Shown: positions 1-6,471 of the stretch, one piece after another
How the letters are laid out: the number at the start of each line of letters is the position of its first letter
Position numbering within the stretch: position 1 is the stretch's first letter
Source of the DNA: DATJFH01 sp035495815
GTDB lineage: Bacteria > Acidobacteriota > Terriglobia > Bryobacterales > Bryobacteraceae
Reading direction: 5' to 3'
Length of the DNA stretch: 10,221 bases
Assembly: GCA_035495815.1 (NCBI GenBank)
Contig: DATJFH010000160.1
Span: forward strand, 1-10,221
Position numbers and translations under genes: made by a program
The notes under the pieces: generated by a model
What the model was told of the DNA's origin: nothing
Database searches by the model: none
What the model saw: only the letters and a program-made list of their open reading frames with translations

Positions 1-453
1 CCTACCCAGATCGACCGCATGATCGTCGAGTACCGCGCCATCTACCCGGCGCGCGGCCACGCGCAGACCGCCATCTTTCCCGGCGTGATCGAAGCGCTCT
101 CCCAACTCTCCGGCCGCAAGGCCACCGCCACGACGAAAGGCACGCCCACCACGCGCGCCGTCCTCGAGCAGTTCGGACTCGTCCGCTATTTCGATCACGT
201 TCAAGGCACCGACGGCATCCCTTGCAAGCCCGCCCCCGACGTCCTGTTGGCCGCTCTGAACGGCGTCTCCGGTTCGGCGGCGGACTGCCTGTTCGTCGGC
301 GATTCGGCCGCCGATATGGAAGCCGGCCGCCGCGCCGGCGTCAAGATCTGCGCCGTCACCTACGGCTACGGCAAGCCCGAAGACCTGGCGCGATGGGAGC
401 CCGATTACTGGGTGTCCGACCTGCGCGAGTTGCTGCCCGCCGTTTTGTTGTAA
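1..453 (+). CDS. HAD-superfamily hydrolase, phosphoglycolate phosphatase-like (5' end outside window)
   Basis: The frame is open from the first base, giving 150 visible residues and a TAA stop, so the N-terminus lies upstream of the window. Three of the four HAD motifs are seen: motif II as ATTKG (about residues 42-46), motif III as the lysine in CKPAPD (about 75-80), and motif IV as VGDSAADMEAG (about 98-108) with its paired acidic residues. The nucleophile motif I (DxDxT) should sit in the missing part. HAD enzymes of this Gph/PGMB-like subgroup remove phosphate from small cytosolic metabolites such as 2-phosphoglycolate or sugar phosphates; the substrate cannot be read from this fragment. 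The next gene starts 9 bases downstream on the same strand, so co-transcription is possible, although that gene may also have its own promoter overlapping this stop codon. Confidence 0.9.
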   Translation, partial: PTQIDRMIVEYRAIYPARGHAQTAIFPGVIEALSQLSGRKATATTKGTPTTRAVLEQFGLVRYFDHVQGTDGIPCKPAPDVLLAALNGVSGSAADCLFVGDSAADMEAGRRAGVKICAVTYGYGKPEDLARWEPDYWVSDLRELLPAVLL

Positions 454-456
454 ACT
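451..456 (+). promoter_or_regulatory. possible -10 element (TAAACT) for a leaderless transcript
   Basis: TAAACT matches the bacterial -10 consensus at 4 of 6 positions and ends 6 bases before the ATG at 463, so a start site there would give an mRNA with no leader. No Shine-Dalgarno sequence precedes that ATG, which fits. The hexamer overlaps the stop codon of the upstream gene and no good -35 is visible, so this is weak evidence. Confidence 0.25.
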
Positions 457-462
457 CCGCTT

Positions 463-1326
463 ATGCTTTCCAGACGAGATTTTCACAAGCTGGCGCTTGC
501 CGCCGTCCCCGTTTCCCTAGCGGCCGCGAAGCCCAATTCCAAGATCCATGGCGTTCAAATCGGCGCCCAGAGCTACAGTTTCCGCGACCGGTCCCTGGAC
601 GAAGCGATCAAGGGCATGGTCGAAGTCGGGTTGAGCGAATGCGAGCTCTGGATGGGGCATGTCGAGCCCAAGAAAAACGGCGGCAGAGAGGCGCTCCGCG
701 AGTGGCGCACCACCGTATCCATGGACCATTTCAAGGAAGTGCGTAAGAAGTTCGATGACGCCGGAATCCTGCTCTACGCCTACAACTACAGCTTCCGCGA
801 CGATTTCACCGACGCCGAGATCGAGCGCGGCTTCGAGATGGCGCACGCCCTGGGCGTGACCCGGCTTACGGCGTCCTCCACGGTGCCTTGCGCAAAGCGC
901 ATCGATCCGTTCGCCGCCAAGCACAAGGTCTACGTCGGAATGCACGGCCACGACAGCACCAAGCCCGGCGAATTCGCCTCGCCAAAAAGCTTTGAGGAGG
1001 CCATGGCGGGAGCCTCGAAGTATATTGCCATCAACCTCGACATCGGCCATTTCACCGCCGCCGGTTATGACGCCGTCGCCTACCTGGAGAAGATGCACGA
1101 CCGCATTGTCACCTTGCACATCAAAGATCGGAAGAAGAACGTGGGCGAGACCCGGGGCGCGAACCTGCCCCTCGGCGAAGGCGATACCCCGATCAAGCCG
1201 GTGCTGAACTTGCTCAAGACCAAAAAGTGGCCCATTCCCGCCAACATCGAGTACGAGTACAAAGGGGCCGATACGCTGGCGGAAGTGAAGAAATGTTATG
1301 AGTACTGCAAGGCGGCTCTGGCTTGA
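463..1326 (+). CDS. Tat-exported sugar phosphate isomerase/epimerase-like TIM-barrel protein
   Basis: This 287-residue protein opens with a twin-arginine signal (SRRDFHKLALAA, residues 3-14) followed by a hydrophobic stretch and Ala-rich cleavage region near residue 22, so it is probably exported folded by the Tat pathway. The rest resembles the xylose isomerase-like / AP endonuclease 2 TIM-barrel family: barrel strands carry likely metal or substrate ligands in MHGH (160-163), NLDIGHF (191-197), LHIKDR (218-223) and NIEYEY (261-266). Family members isomerise or epimerise sugars or polyols using a divalent metal. The substrate is not determined. Tat-tagged members of this family are frequent in Acidobacteria and Planctomycetes. 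The ATG at 463 is the natural start because it places the RR motif at the N-terminus; no ribosome binding site is evident. Confidence 0.85.
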   Translation: MLSRRDFHKLALAAVPVSLAAAKPNSKIHGVQIGAQSYSFRDRSLDEAIKGMVEVGLSECELWMGHVEPKKNGGREALREWRTTVSMDHFKEVRKKFDDAGILLYAYNYSFRDDFTDAEIERGFEMAHALGVTRLTASSTVPCAKRIDPFAAKHKVYVGMHGHDSTKPGEFASPKSFEEAMAGASKYIAINLDIGHFTAAGYDAVAYLEKMHDRIVTLHIKDRKKNVGETRGANLPLGEGDTPIKPVLNLLKTKKWPIPANIEYEYKGADTLAEVKKCYEYCKAALA

Positions 1327-1335
1327 TTCTCAGCG

Positions 1336-1374
1336 GAAATAAATAAGGCCCGGCGAGTGTTGAGCGCCGGGCCT
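1336..1374 (-). terminator. rho-independent terminator for the DUF1326-like gene
   Basis: A perfect 10-bp GC-rich stem (AGGCCCGGCG at 1346-1355 against CGCCGGGCCT at 1365-1374) encloses a 9-base loop. Read on the minus strand it is followed by TATTTATTT (1337-1345), a reasonable U-rich tail. It lies 32 bases beyond the stop of the minus-strand gene ending at 1406 and between convergent genes, so it may also stop plus-strand transcription, though that side lacks a T tract. Confidence 0.75.
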
Positions 1375-1405
1375 GAGGAGGGACAGGACGAGGAGAAAGA
1401 AACGA

Positions 1406-2083
1406 CTACTCAGACGGTACAGCGAAATTACCAACGAAGGAGCTGCGCTTGTCGGGGCTGCTCCAGGTTGAGCCGAGGCCTTGGCCTTTGAAATCGTGGG
1501 CCACCGCGTAAACCGGCATGGCGTGATTCACTTTGGTCAGCGGCTGATACCAAACCTCTTCGTTGCGGCAGATATGGTCGCCTTCGTTCATGGCGCGAGT
1601 CTGGATCTTCGCCAGCGTGCCGGCCGTCAGGGTGGCCTTCATGCTGTGGAGATCGTTGTTTTCAAAGTTCAGGGAGATGGGCTGATAGTCGACCCGGACG
1701 ACATCCTGCAGCAGATCGCCGCCCATTTTCCGGGCGAAGCTGCGCAACGCAACCCGCTGTTCCGGCGAGGCTTTTTCATCCACGATGAGGACCGACTTCA
1801 CCGGGTAAGCGGTATGGTAAACGTCCCCCAGGGTGGCATTGGCCCGGACGGCGCCCACGACGGAGAGTCCTTCGAGGGAGACACCTTGCCAGCTTCCCTT
1901 GTCGATCTTCCAGCCGAAAACCGCCAGTTCGCCGACCAACCCGCCTTCGGAGTTGGCGAAGCAGGGCCCGGTGTACACATCGGCGGTTCGGGCTTCGATA
2001 TATTCACCGCGGATATTCTGGGAGGGTAAGCTACCAGCAAAACAGAGCGTCGTGGTAAGGAGGAACGGAACCAGTCTCTTCAT
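1406..2083 (-). CDS. secreted DUF1326-like protein
   Basis: The product has 225 residues and begins with a Sec-type signal (MKRLVPFLLTTTLCFAGS); the LTTTLC stretch is not a good lipobox, so I read it as a cleaved signal peptide, not a lipoprotein signal. The region from IRGEYIEARTADVYTGPC (about 24-41) through GWKIDKGSWQGVSLEGLSV (about 57-75) has the layout of DUF1326 proteins: an opening G-x-Y-x-E-A strand, a Cys in the first turn, then a W-x-I-D-x-G hairpin. Typical members have several cysteines here; this one keeps only Cys41, plus Cys162 further on. No biochemical role is established for the family. A GAGGT Shine-Dalgarno sits 7 bases before the ATG and a promoter lies just upstream, so it can be expressed independently of the symporter gene 94 bases upstream. 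Confidence 0.78.
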   Translation of the reverse strand: MKRLVPFLLTTTLCFAGSLPSQNIRGEYIEARTADVYTGPCFANSEGGLVGELAVFGWKIDKGSWQGVSLEGLSVVGAVRANATLGDVYHTAYPVKSVLIVDEKASPEQRVALRSFARKMGGDLLQDVVRVDYQPISLNFENNDLHSMKATLTAGTLAKIQTRAMNEGDHICRNEEVWYQPLTKVNHAMPVYAVAHDFKGQGLGSTWSSPDKRSSFVGNFAVPSE

Positions 2084-2107
2084 TCGATCTACCTCAACTC
2101 CAAATTA

Positions 2108-2116
2108 ATTGTAGCA
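2108..2116 (-). promoter_or_regulatory. extended -10 promoter (TGCTACAAT) for the DUF1326-like gene
   Basis: On the minus strand TG-C-TACAAT fits the extended -10 form TGnTAnnAT, with TACAAT matching 5 of 6 consensus bases. A start site about 7 bases on (near 2101) would leave a leader of about 18 bases holding the GAGGT ribosome binding site. There is no -35 at normal spacing; a perfect TTGACA at 2139-2144 is 25 bases away, too far for a standard sigma-70 pair. The same 9-mer precedes the GH5 gene. Confidence 0.5.
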
Positions 2117-2177
2117 CGGCGATCTGCCAAAAACCATATGTCAAGCCGCGCTGGCCTTCAAAATGTAGAGAAGAAGC

Positions 2178-3836
2178 TCATTTGCCGCCATGACGCGGAA
2201 AGAGCAGCCCCACGGTAATCACCACCACCGCGCCGATCACGTTGTACCAGAGAAACGACATCCCGGTGAAAAGATAAGCCGCAAAGATGGCCGCTTCCCC
2301 CGCGAGCATGCCGTAAAAGGCGCCGTTTCCGCCCACGCGCGGGAAAAAGAAGGCCAGCGTGAACACGCCCAGCAGCGAGCCGTAGAACAGCGAGCCCAGC
2401 CGGTTCACCGCTTCGATCAGCGATCCGAGACTTCGGCCGAACTGGGCGAACAGCACGGCGTACACGCCCCAGAATGCGGTCGCCACCCGCGAAGCCATCA
2501 GATAGTGGGCGTCAGTTCCGTTCGGATGCAAATGCCGCTTATAAATATCGATCACGGTAACGGTGGCCAGCGAGTTGACTTCGCCCGAAACGGTCGACAT
2601 GGCCGCGGCGAAGATCACCGCTATCACCAGCCCCACGATTCCGGCGGGCATGTAGCGGGTGACGTAGGAGAGAAAGATATAGTTGGTGTCGTCGAAATCC
2701 TTCTCCATCATGGCTCCGGCCTGGAGGCGAATCGAGTCCATGTCCTTCTGGGCGGCGCGGAAGCCGCTGATGGACGTCCCCTGCGCCGTTCTGTCGTCGG
2801 TCCGGCCCGCTGCCACCAGCGTTGTGGCCGCCTGCCGGCGGGCTTCGAAGGCCCGATCCCAGCGGCTCTTGATCGCAGGATACTCCGCGCTGGTTTCCAG
2901 CTTCCGCATCACGCTGGCTTCGAACAGCACCGGCGGCGGCTCGAAAACGAAGAAGACGAATACCATCGCGCCCACGAACAAAATGAAAAACTGCATCGGC
3001 ACTTTGGCCATGGCGTTGAACAGCAGGCTGAGCTTGCTCTGACCGATGGACTTGCCGGTGAGATACCGCTGCACCTGCGACTGGTCGCAGCCGAAATACG
3101 CCAGCGCCAGGAAAGTTCCGCCGATCAGCCCGCTCCAGACGTTGTACCGGTTGTTGAGGTCGAACGTCAGGTCCACCGCCTTGAGCTTGCCTGCCTTGCC
3201 GGCTAGGAACATGGCGTCCATCAGCGAAATGCCGGGGGGCAGTAACACCACGATCGTGATGATGGCCACGATCAGTCCGAAGAAAATGATCAGCATCTGC
3301 TGAACATCGGTCCAGGTCACCGCCCGAATTCCGCCCACCACGGTGTAGAAGACCACCAGCAGCCCCATTACGGACGTCGTAACCCGGTCCGGCCAGCCGA
3401 AGATGACCGTAAGGACAATGGCGGGAGCGTAAATCGAAATGCCCACCGAGACGCCCCGCTCGATCAAAAAGATCAGGCTGCCGAGCGCGCGGGTTTTCGG
3501 GTCGAAGCGCTTCTCCAGATACTCGTAAGCGGTGTAGACACCCGAGCGGTGAAAAATCGGCACGGCGGTGGCCGAAAGAATGACCATGGCGATCGGCAAT
3601 CCGAAGTAGAACTGCACGAACCGCATGCCGTCCACGTAGGATTGCCCGGTGGTGGAAATGAACGTCACGGCGCCGGCCTGAGTAGCCATGATGGAAAGCG
3701 CCATCGCATACCACGGCATGGTCTTTCCGGCCAACAGATAGTTGTCCATGGTGCTCGCGCCGCGGCTCTTGTACAAGCCGTACACCACGATGAAAATCAA
3801 TGAGCCGACCAGCACCGCCCAGTCGAGAGTTCTCAT
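2178..3836 (-). CDS. sodium:solute symporter (SSS/SLC5 family)
   Basis: This 552-residue inner-membrane protein has the many hydrophobic helices of the SSS family, which uses the sodium gradient to import sugars, amino acids, carboxylates or sialic acids. Family marks include ATQAGAVTF near residue 51 (first unwound helix), the G-C-DQSQVQRYL segment (249-259), and AAAMSTVSGEVNSLATV (410-426), where Ser414/Thr415 align with the Na2-site serines of vSGLT. A soluble, charged segment of about 90 residues (about 300-388, with several Arg/Lys/Asp-rich helices) interrupts the membrane core and is longer than the usual loop there. The ATG overlaps the TGA of the 40-residue ORF upstream (ATGA), implying coupled translation within the PIG-L operon. 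The substrate cannot be assigned from sequence; a deacetylated sugar or amine released by the PIG-L enzyme is a hypothesis. Confidence 0.95.
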   Translation of the reverse strand: MRTLDWAVLVGSLIFIVVYGLYKSRGASTMDNYLLAGKTMPWYAMALSIMATQAGAVTFISTTGQSYVDGMRFVQFYFGLPIAMVILSATAVPIFHRSGVYTAYEYLEKRFDPKTRALGSLIFLIERGVSVGISIYAPAIVLTVIFGWPDRVTTSVMGLLVVFYTVVGGIRAVTWTDVQQMLIIFFGLIVAIITIVVLLPPGISLMDAMFLAGKAGKLKAVDLTFDLNNRYNVWSGLIGGTFLALAYFGCDQSQVQRYLTGKSIGQSKLSLLFNAMAKVPMQFFILFVGAMVFVFFVFEPPPVLFEASVMRKLETSAEYPAIKSRWDRAFEARRQAATTLVAAGRTDDRTAQGTSISGFRAAQKDMDSIRLQAGAMMEKDFDDTNYIFLSYVTRYMPAGIVGLVIAVIFAAAMSTVSGEVNSLATVTVIDIYKRHLHPNGTDAHYLMASRVATAFWGVYAVLFAQFGRSLGSLIEAVNRLGSLFYGSLLGVFTLAFFFPRVGGNGAFYGMLAGEAAIFAAYLFTGMSFLWYNVIGAVVVITVGLLFPRHGGK

Positions 3837-3955
3837 GAAAAGATCCGCGTGAACAGGTAGAACAGACTGATCAGTGAAACCAGATACAGGAGAACGGCCG
3901 TATACACACGTTTCCAGGTACCCAGGAAGGGCGGTGGTTCGTTATCGGGAATCAA
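3833..3955 (-). CDS. 40-residue single-helix membrane protein, likely symporter accessory peptide
   Basis: An uninterrupted 40-codon frame runs from a TTG at 3955 to a TGA at 3833-3835. The TTG overlaps the TGA stop of the deacetylase gene (TTGA) and the TGA overlaps the symporter's ATG (ATGA), so it exactly bridges the two. The peptide has a short Pro-rich acidic head (IPDNEPPPF), a basic juxtamembrane WKR, then an uncharged stretch of about 20 residues from VYTAVLLYLV onward ending in TRIFS: a single transmembrane helix, cytoplasmic N-terminus suggested by the WKR. Small membrane proteins paired with SSS transporters are known (YhdT/DUF997 beside PanF, DUF4212 beside acetate-type symporters), but this one is shorter and I do not recognise a named family. 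The TTG start is inferred from the overlap geometry; no strong ribosome binding site is seen, so it may depend on re-initiation. Confidence 0.68.
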   Translation of the reverse strand: MIPDNEPPPFLGTWKRVYTAVLLYLVSLISLFYLFTRIFS

Positions 3956-6432
3956 GGACGGGCCGCCTTTCCGGCGCTCAGGAGATTGGCGAAAATGCGA
4001 TACGCGCCGGGCACGCCGGCCGGCAGCTGGCGGAAGAAGGCGAAGGACGTAAAGACGTAGGCGCCCTTGCCGTAACGGGTGTAAAGCATGCCGCCGAGCT
4101 GCGGCCTATCGCCGGGATCGTGGGACTCGAGCACAGGCTGATAACGGGTATCCCATTCGGTGGCGAAATAGACCGCGCGTTCCTGGATCCAGCCGTCGAA
4201 ATCGCGCTCGGTAATCTTGTTGGGCGTGAACAGCAGCGGATGATCGGGATCCGGAAAGCTCACCGGCGCTTCCTCGAGCGTCGTGCGCTCCTGGCCGAAG
4301 GACATCGCATAGGGACCGATCCGTGCCAGGTTTCGTGTCGCGCCGCCGAGCGTAAAATTGTACTGGACCACCACCGTTCCGCCCTCCTGAATGTAGTTGA
4401 GGAGCCGGTTCTGGTTCGCACGCAGATCGGAGCGGACGTTGTAGGCGCGCACGCCGGTGACGATGGCGTCGAATTCGGAGAGGTTTCGCGACGCCAGGTC
4501 GTCGGGACCGAGCAGGGTCACTTCGCAGCCCAGCTGCCGGAGCGCCTGCGGCACGTCATCGCCCGCGCCGGTCACGTATCCCACTTTCCTCGCCAGCGTA
4601 GTTACATCGAAGCGCTCGGCGCGGGCTTCGGAGGGAGGAAATGTCATCTCGATCGGAATGTGCGGGTAGTTGATCACACGCATACCGGAGGCGACCGGCC
4701 TTCCTGAAATCGTGGCAACGGCCCTGACGGTCGAGCGGTCCGTCCGGCGCGCGGGGGTGACCTCGAAGCTCATCTCGGCCTGCTCGCCTGCGTCGCCGAG
4801 ATGGAAGGTCCGCGCCGCCGGTTCGACTTTCCATCCCTGGCCCACTTCAAGGCGCAGCTCGCCGGAGGTTTTTCCGATGTTGGCTTTCACCGTCGCCAGC
4901 ACGCGCTGGGCTTTGCCGTTCGGAAAAACGAGCACGTTATCGGACAGGCTCACGGCCACCGGCGGCACGATCTGGACGGGACGGGTCAACTCGCCGCGGT
5001 CCGGCTCGACGTAGCGGTAATGAAGCGGGCGCTGGAGCTCGATGCGCTCGGTTCCGGCCTGGATCTCGAAGGTGGCCAGATAAAAAGGCGGGCTGTCCGG
5101 CTTGTCGCGCATTTCCTGGCGGTCGATGGTGTAAGAGCTGCCCGTCTTGGCTTTGGCCAGCCAGAAGGGCTGCGAATAGGGGCGGTCCGCCGGAACCGTG
5201 ATGGGCAGGCTGCGCGTCCTGACCTGGTTGTATTCGAGTGGCGTGGCAGGACCGAGCCAGGACAGCGGAAACTGCGAGCGGTTGATGGCGGTGAGAGTCA
5301 CCTGCAGGCTCGACCCGGGTATGGCGGTGGGCCGGTCCGAAGTGACGTCCAGCCAGAGACCGGCGCAGGCGGCGACAGTCTCATCGAGCTCCTTCAACTT
5401 CACGGCGGCCCAGGGCTGGCCGGGCGAGGCGGCGATCCGGGCGATCAGCGGGCGCGCTTTCAGCAGCAGCGGAATCGTCCGGGAGGGATCGAGGGGCGAG
5501 AAGGCGCGCGCGGCTTCGGCCAGAATCGAGCCGATCGCCGCGCCGCCTGGCAGGCGGTTCCAGGTGGTATCGACGCCGTCGAAAACGTCGGCCGAAACCG
5601 GATCGCCGGCCACCGTGGTCAGATAACTCTTGTACGGCCCCCGCCGCTCGGCCGCGCCCATTGCCTGGCTGCGGTGCTGGCTGCGGCTGATGCCGGCAAT
5701 CTCGCTGTAGGACCGGCCCAGCACGGGGTTGAATGCGCCCGTATCGATCTCGATCTGTCCTGGAGACGGGGGCGGCGTCTGCTCCCGTCCGCGCGAAAAG
5801 AGCCGCACGTTATGCAGCAGCCGCTTGGCCTTCCAGGGCGTCATCTGCTGTTCCGGGAAGCGGCTTTTATCGGCGGCGGCGAAGTAGGCCTCCTTGCCCA
5901 GGATGGCGGACGCCTGGTGCTGGCCGTGGCCGTCCCGGGAGGTGCCGGAGAACTGCAGGATAATCACGTCCGGACGATAATGCCGGATGGTCCACACCAT
6001 GTCCGAAAGAATCCGGTCGCGCCCCCATTTCGACAGGGTTTCGTCCACGGTCTTGGTGAATCCGAAATCGACGGCCCGGGTGAAAAATTGTTGCGCTCCG
6101 TCGATCCGGCGCGCCGCCAGCAGCTCTTGTGTCCGAATGACACCGAGCAGGTCGCCCTGCTCCGGACCGAGCAGGTTCTGGCCTCCTTCGCCGCGGGTAG
6201 CCGAAAGATAAGCGGTCCGGGCTTTCCGGCCTCGGGCAAAATACGTGAGCAAAGCCGTATTCTCATCATCCGGATGGGCTGCTATCATGAGTACGCTTCC
6301 GAGCACGTTGAGTTTTTCCAGTTGCAACGTGATTTCGGCCGCCCCGGAGAGGTCGCGCTGCGCTGTTGCGGTAGGACAGGGCGCGAGCAGCAGCAGTGCG
6401 GTGAGGGGCAACGTAAATGCAAGAGGACGCAT
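3952..6432 (-). CDS. secreted PIG-L/LmbE family deacetylase with C-terminal amidotransferase-fold domain
   Basis: The 826-residue product starts with a clear Sec signal peptide (hydrophobic to about residue 24, cleavage near TATA-Q). A PIG-L/LmbE domain follows: AHPDDE at 52-57 and HGQHQAS at 169-175 supply the zinc ligands His53, Asp56 and His172, with Asp55 as likely catalytic base. Such enzymes remove N-acetyl groups from GlcNAc-type sugars or related amides. Residues about 360-590 look like beta-sandwich modules, the second (about 495-590) NEW3-like. Residues about 607-820 look like a class I amidotransferase/ThuA-type fold (VGYVTGAGDDVPQAL, DAIVTGVRAYN) but no Cys occupies the nucleophile elbow, so this part probably binds or supports and does not catalyse. 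It heads the operon with the small membrane peptide and the symporter. A TACCAT hexamer 8 bases before the ATG may be its -10. The exact substrate is unknown. Confidence 0.94.
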   Translation of the reverse strand: MRPLAFTLPLTALLLLAPCPTATAQRDLSGAAEITLQLEKLNVLGSVLMIAAHPDDENTALLTYFARGRKARTAYLSATRGEGGQNLLGPEQGDLLGVIRTQELLAARRIDGAQQFFTRAVDFGFTKTVDETLSKWGRDRILSDMVWTIRHYRPDVIILQFSGTSRDGHGQHQASAILGKEAYFAAADKSRFPEQQMTPWKAKRLLHNVRLFSRGREQTPPPSPGQIEIDTGAFNPVLGRSYSEIAGISRSQHRSQAMGAAERRGPYKSYLTTVAGDPVSADVFDGVDTTWNRLPGGAAIGSILAEAARAFSPLDPSRTIPLLLKARPLIARIAASPGQPWAAVKLKELDETVAACAGLWLDVTSDRPTAIPGSSLQVTLTAINRSQFPLSWLGPATPLEYNQVRTRSLPITVPADRPYSQPFWLAKAKTGSSYTIDRQEMRDKPDSPPFYLATFEIQAGTERIELQRPLHYRYVEPDRGELTRPVQIVPPVAVSLSDNVLVFPNGKAQRVLATVKANIGKTSGELRLEVGQGWKVEPAARTFHLGDAGEQAEMSFEVTPARRTDRSTVRAVATISGRPVASGMRVINYPHIPIEMTFPPSEARAERFDVTTLARKVGYVTGAGDDVPQALRQLGCEVTLLGPDDLASRNLSEFDAIVTGVRAYNVRSDLRANQNRLLNYIQEGGTVVVQYNFTLGGATRNLARIGPYAMSFGQERTTLEEAPVSFPDPDHPLLFTPNKITERDFDGWIQERAVYFATEWDTRYQPVLESHDPGDRPQLGGMLYTRYGKGAYVFTSFAFFRQLPAGVPGAYRIFANLLSAGKAARP

Positions 6433-6471
6433 CGAAGGTTATGGTAGACCATTTGAACCGGACGGCGCAGG
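6433..6471. promoter_or_regulatory. divergent promoter region with 12-bp palindrome
   Basis: Only 39 bases separate the starts of the deacetylase (-) and patatin (+) genes. At 6441-6452 lies ATGGT-AG-ACCAT, a perfect 5-2-5 inverted repeat. Its minus-strand reading contains TACCAT (6441-6446), a 4/6 match to a -10 box placed 8 bases before the deacetylase ATG, which would give a near-leaderless mRNA; the plus strand offers TATGGT (6440-6445) for the patatin gene. The two candidate -10 boxes overlap, so the promoters may compete or share a regulator. Confidence 0.35.

Noticed and set aside
517..1119. Minus-strand open frame (200 codons) opposite the sugar isomerase
   Set aside because: Antisense shadow of a gene with a Tat signal and TIM-barrel motifs.
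2139..2144. Perfect TTGACA (-35 consensus) on the minus strand
   Set aside because: It is 25 bases from the TACAAT at 2108-2113, and no other -10 lies at 16-18 bases, so it probably does not form a standard promoter.
2143..2158. Imperfect hairpin with a following T-rich stretch after the symporter gene
   Set aside because: The stem is short and bulged, and the T tract is separated from it, so calling a terminator is not supported.
2190..3206. Plus-strand open frame (338 codons) opposite the symporter
   Set aside because: The translation is His/Arg/Gln-rich with no motifs; the minus strand encodes a clear SSS transporter.
4801..6447. Long plus-strand open frame (548 codons) opposite the deacetylase
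   Set aside because: It is the antisense of a gene with signal peptide and catalytic motifs. Its translation is Gly/Arg/His-rich with no recognisable domain, as expected for a high-GC shadow.
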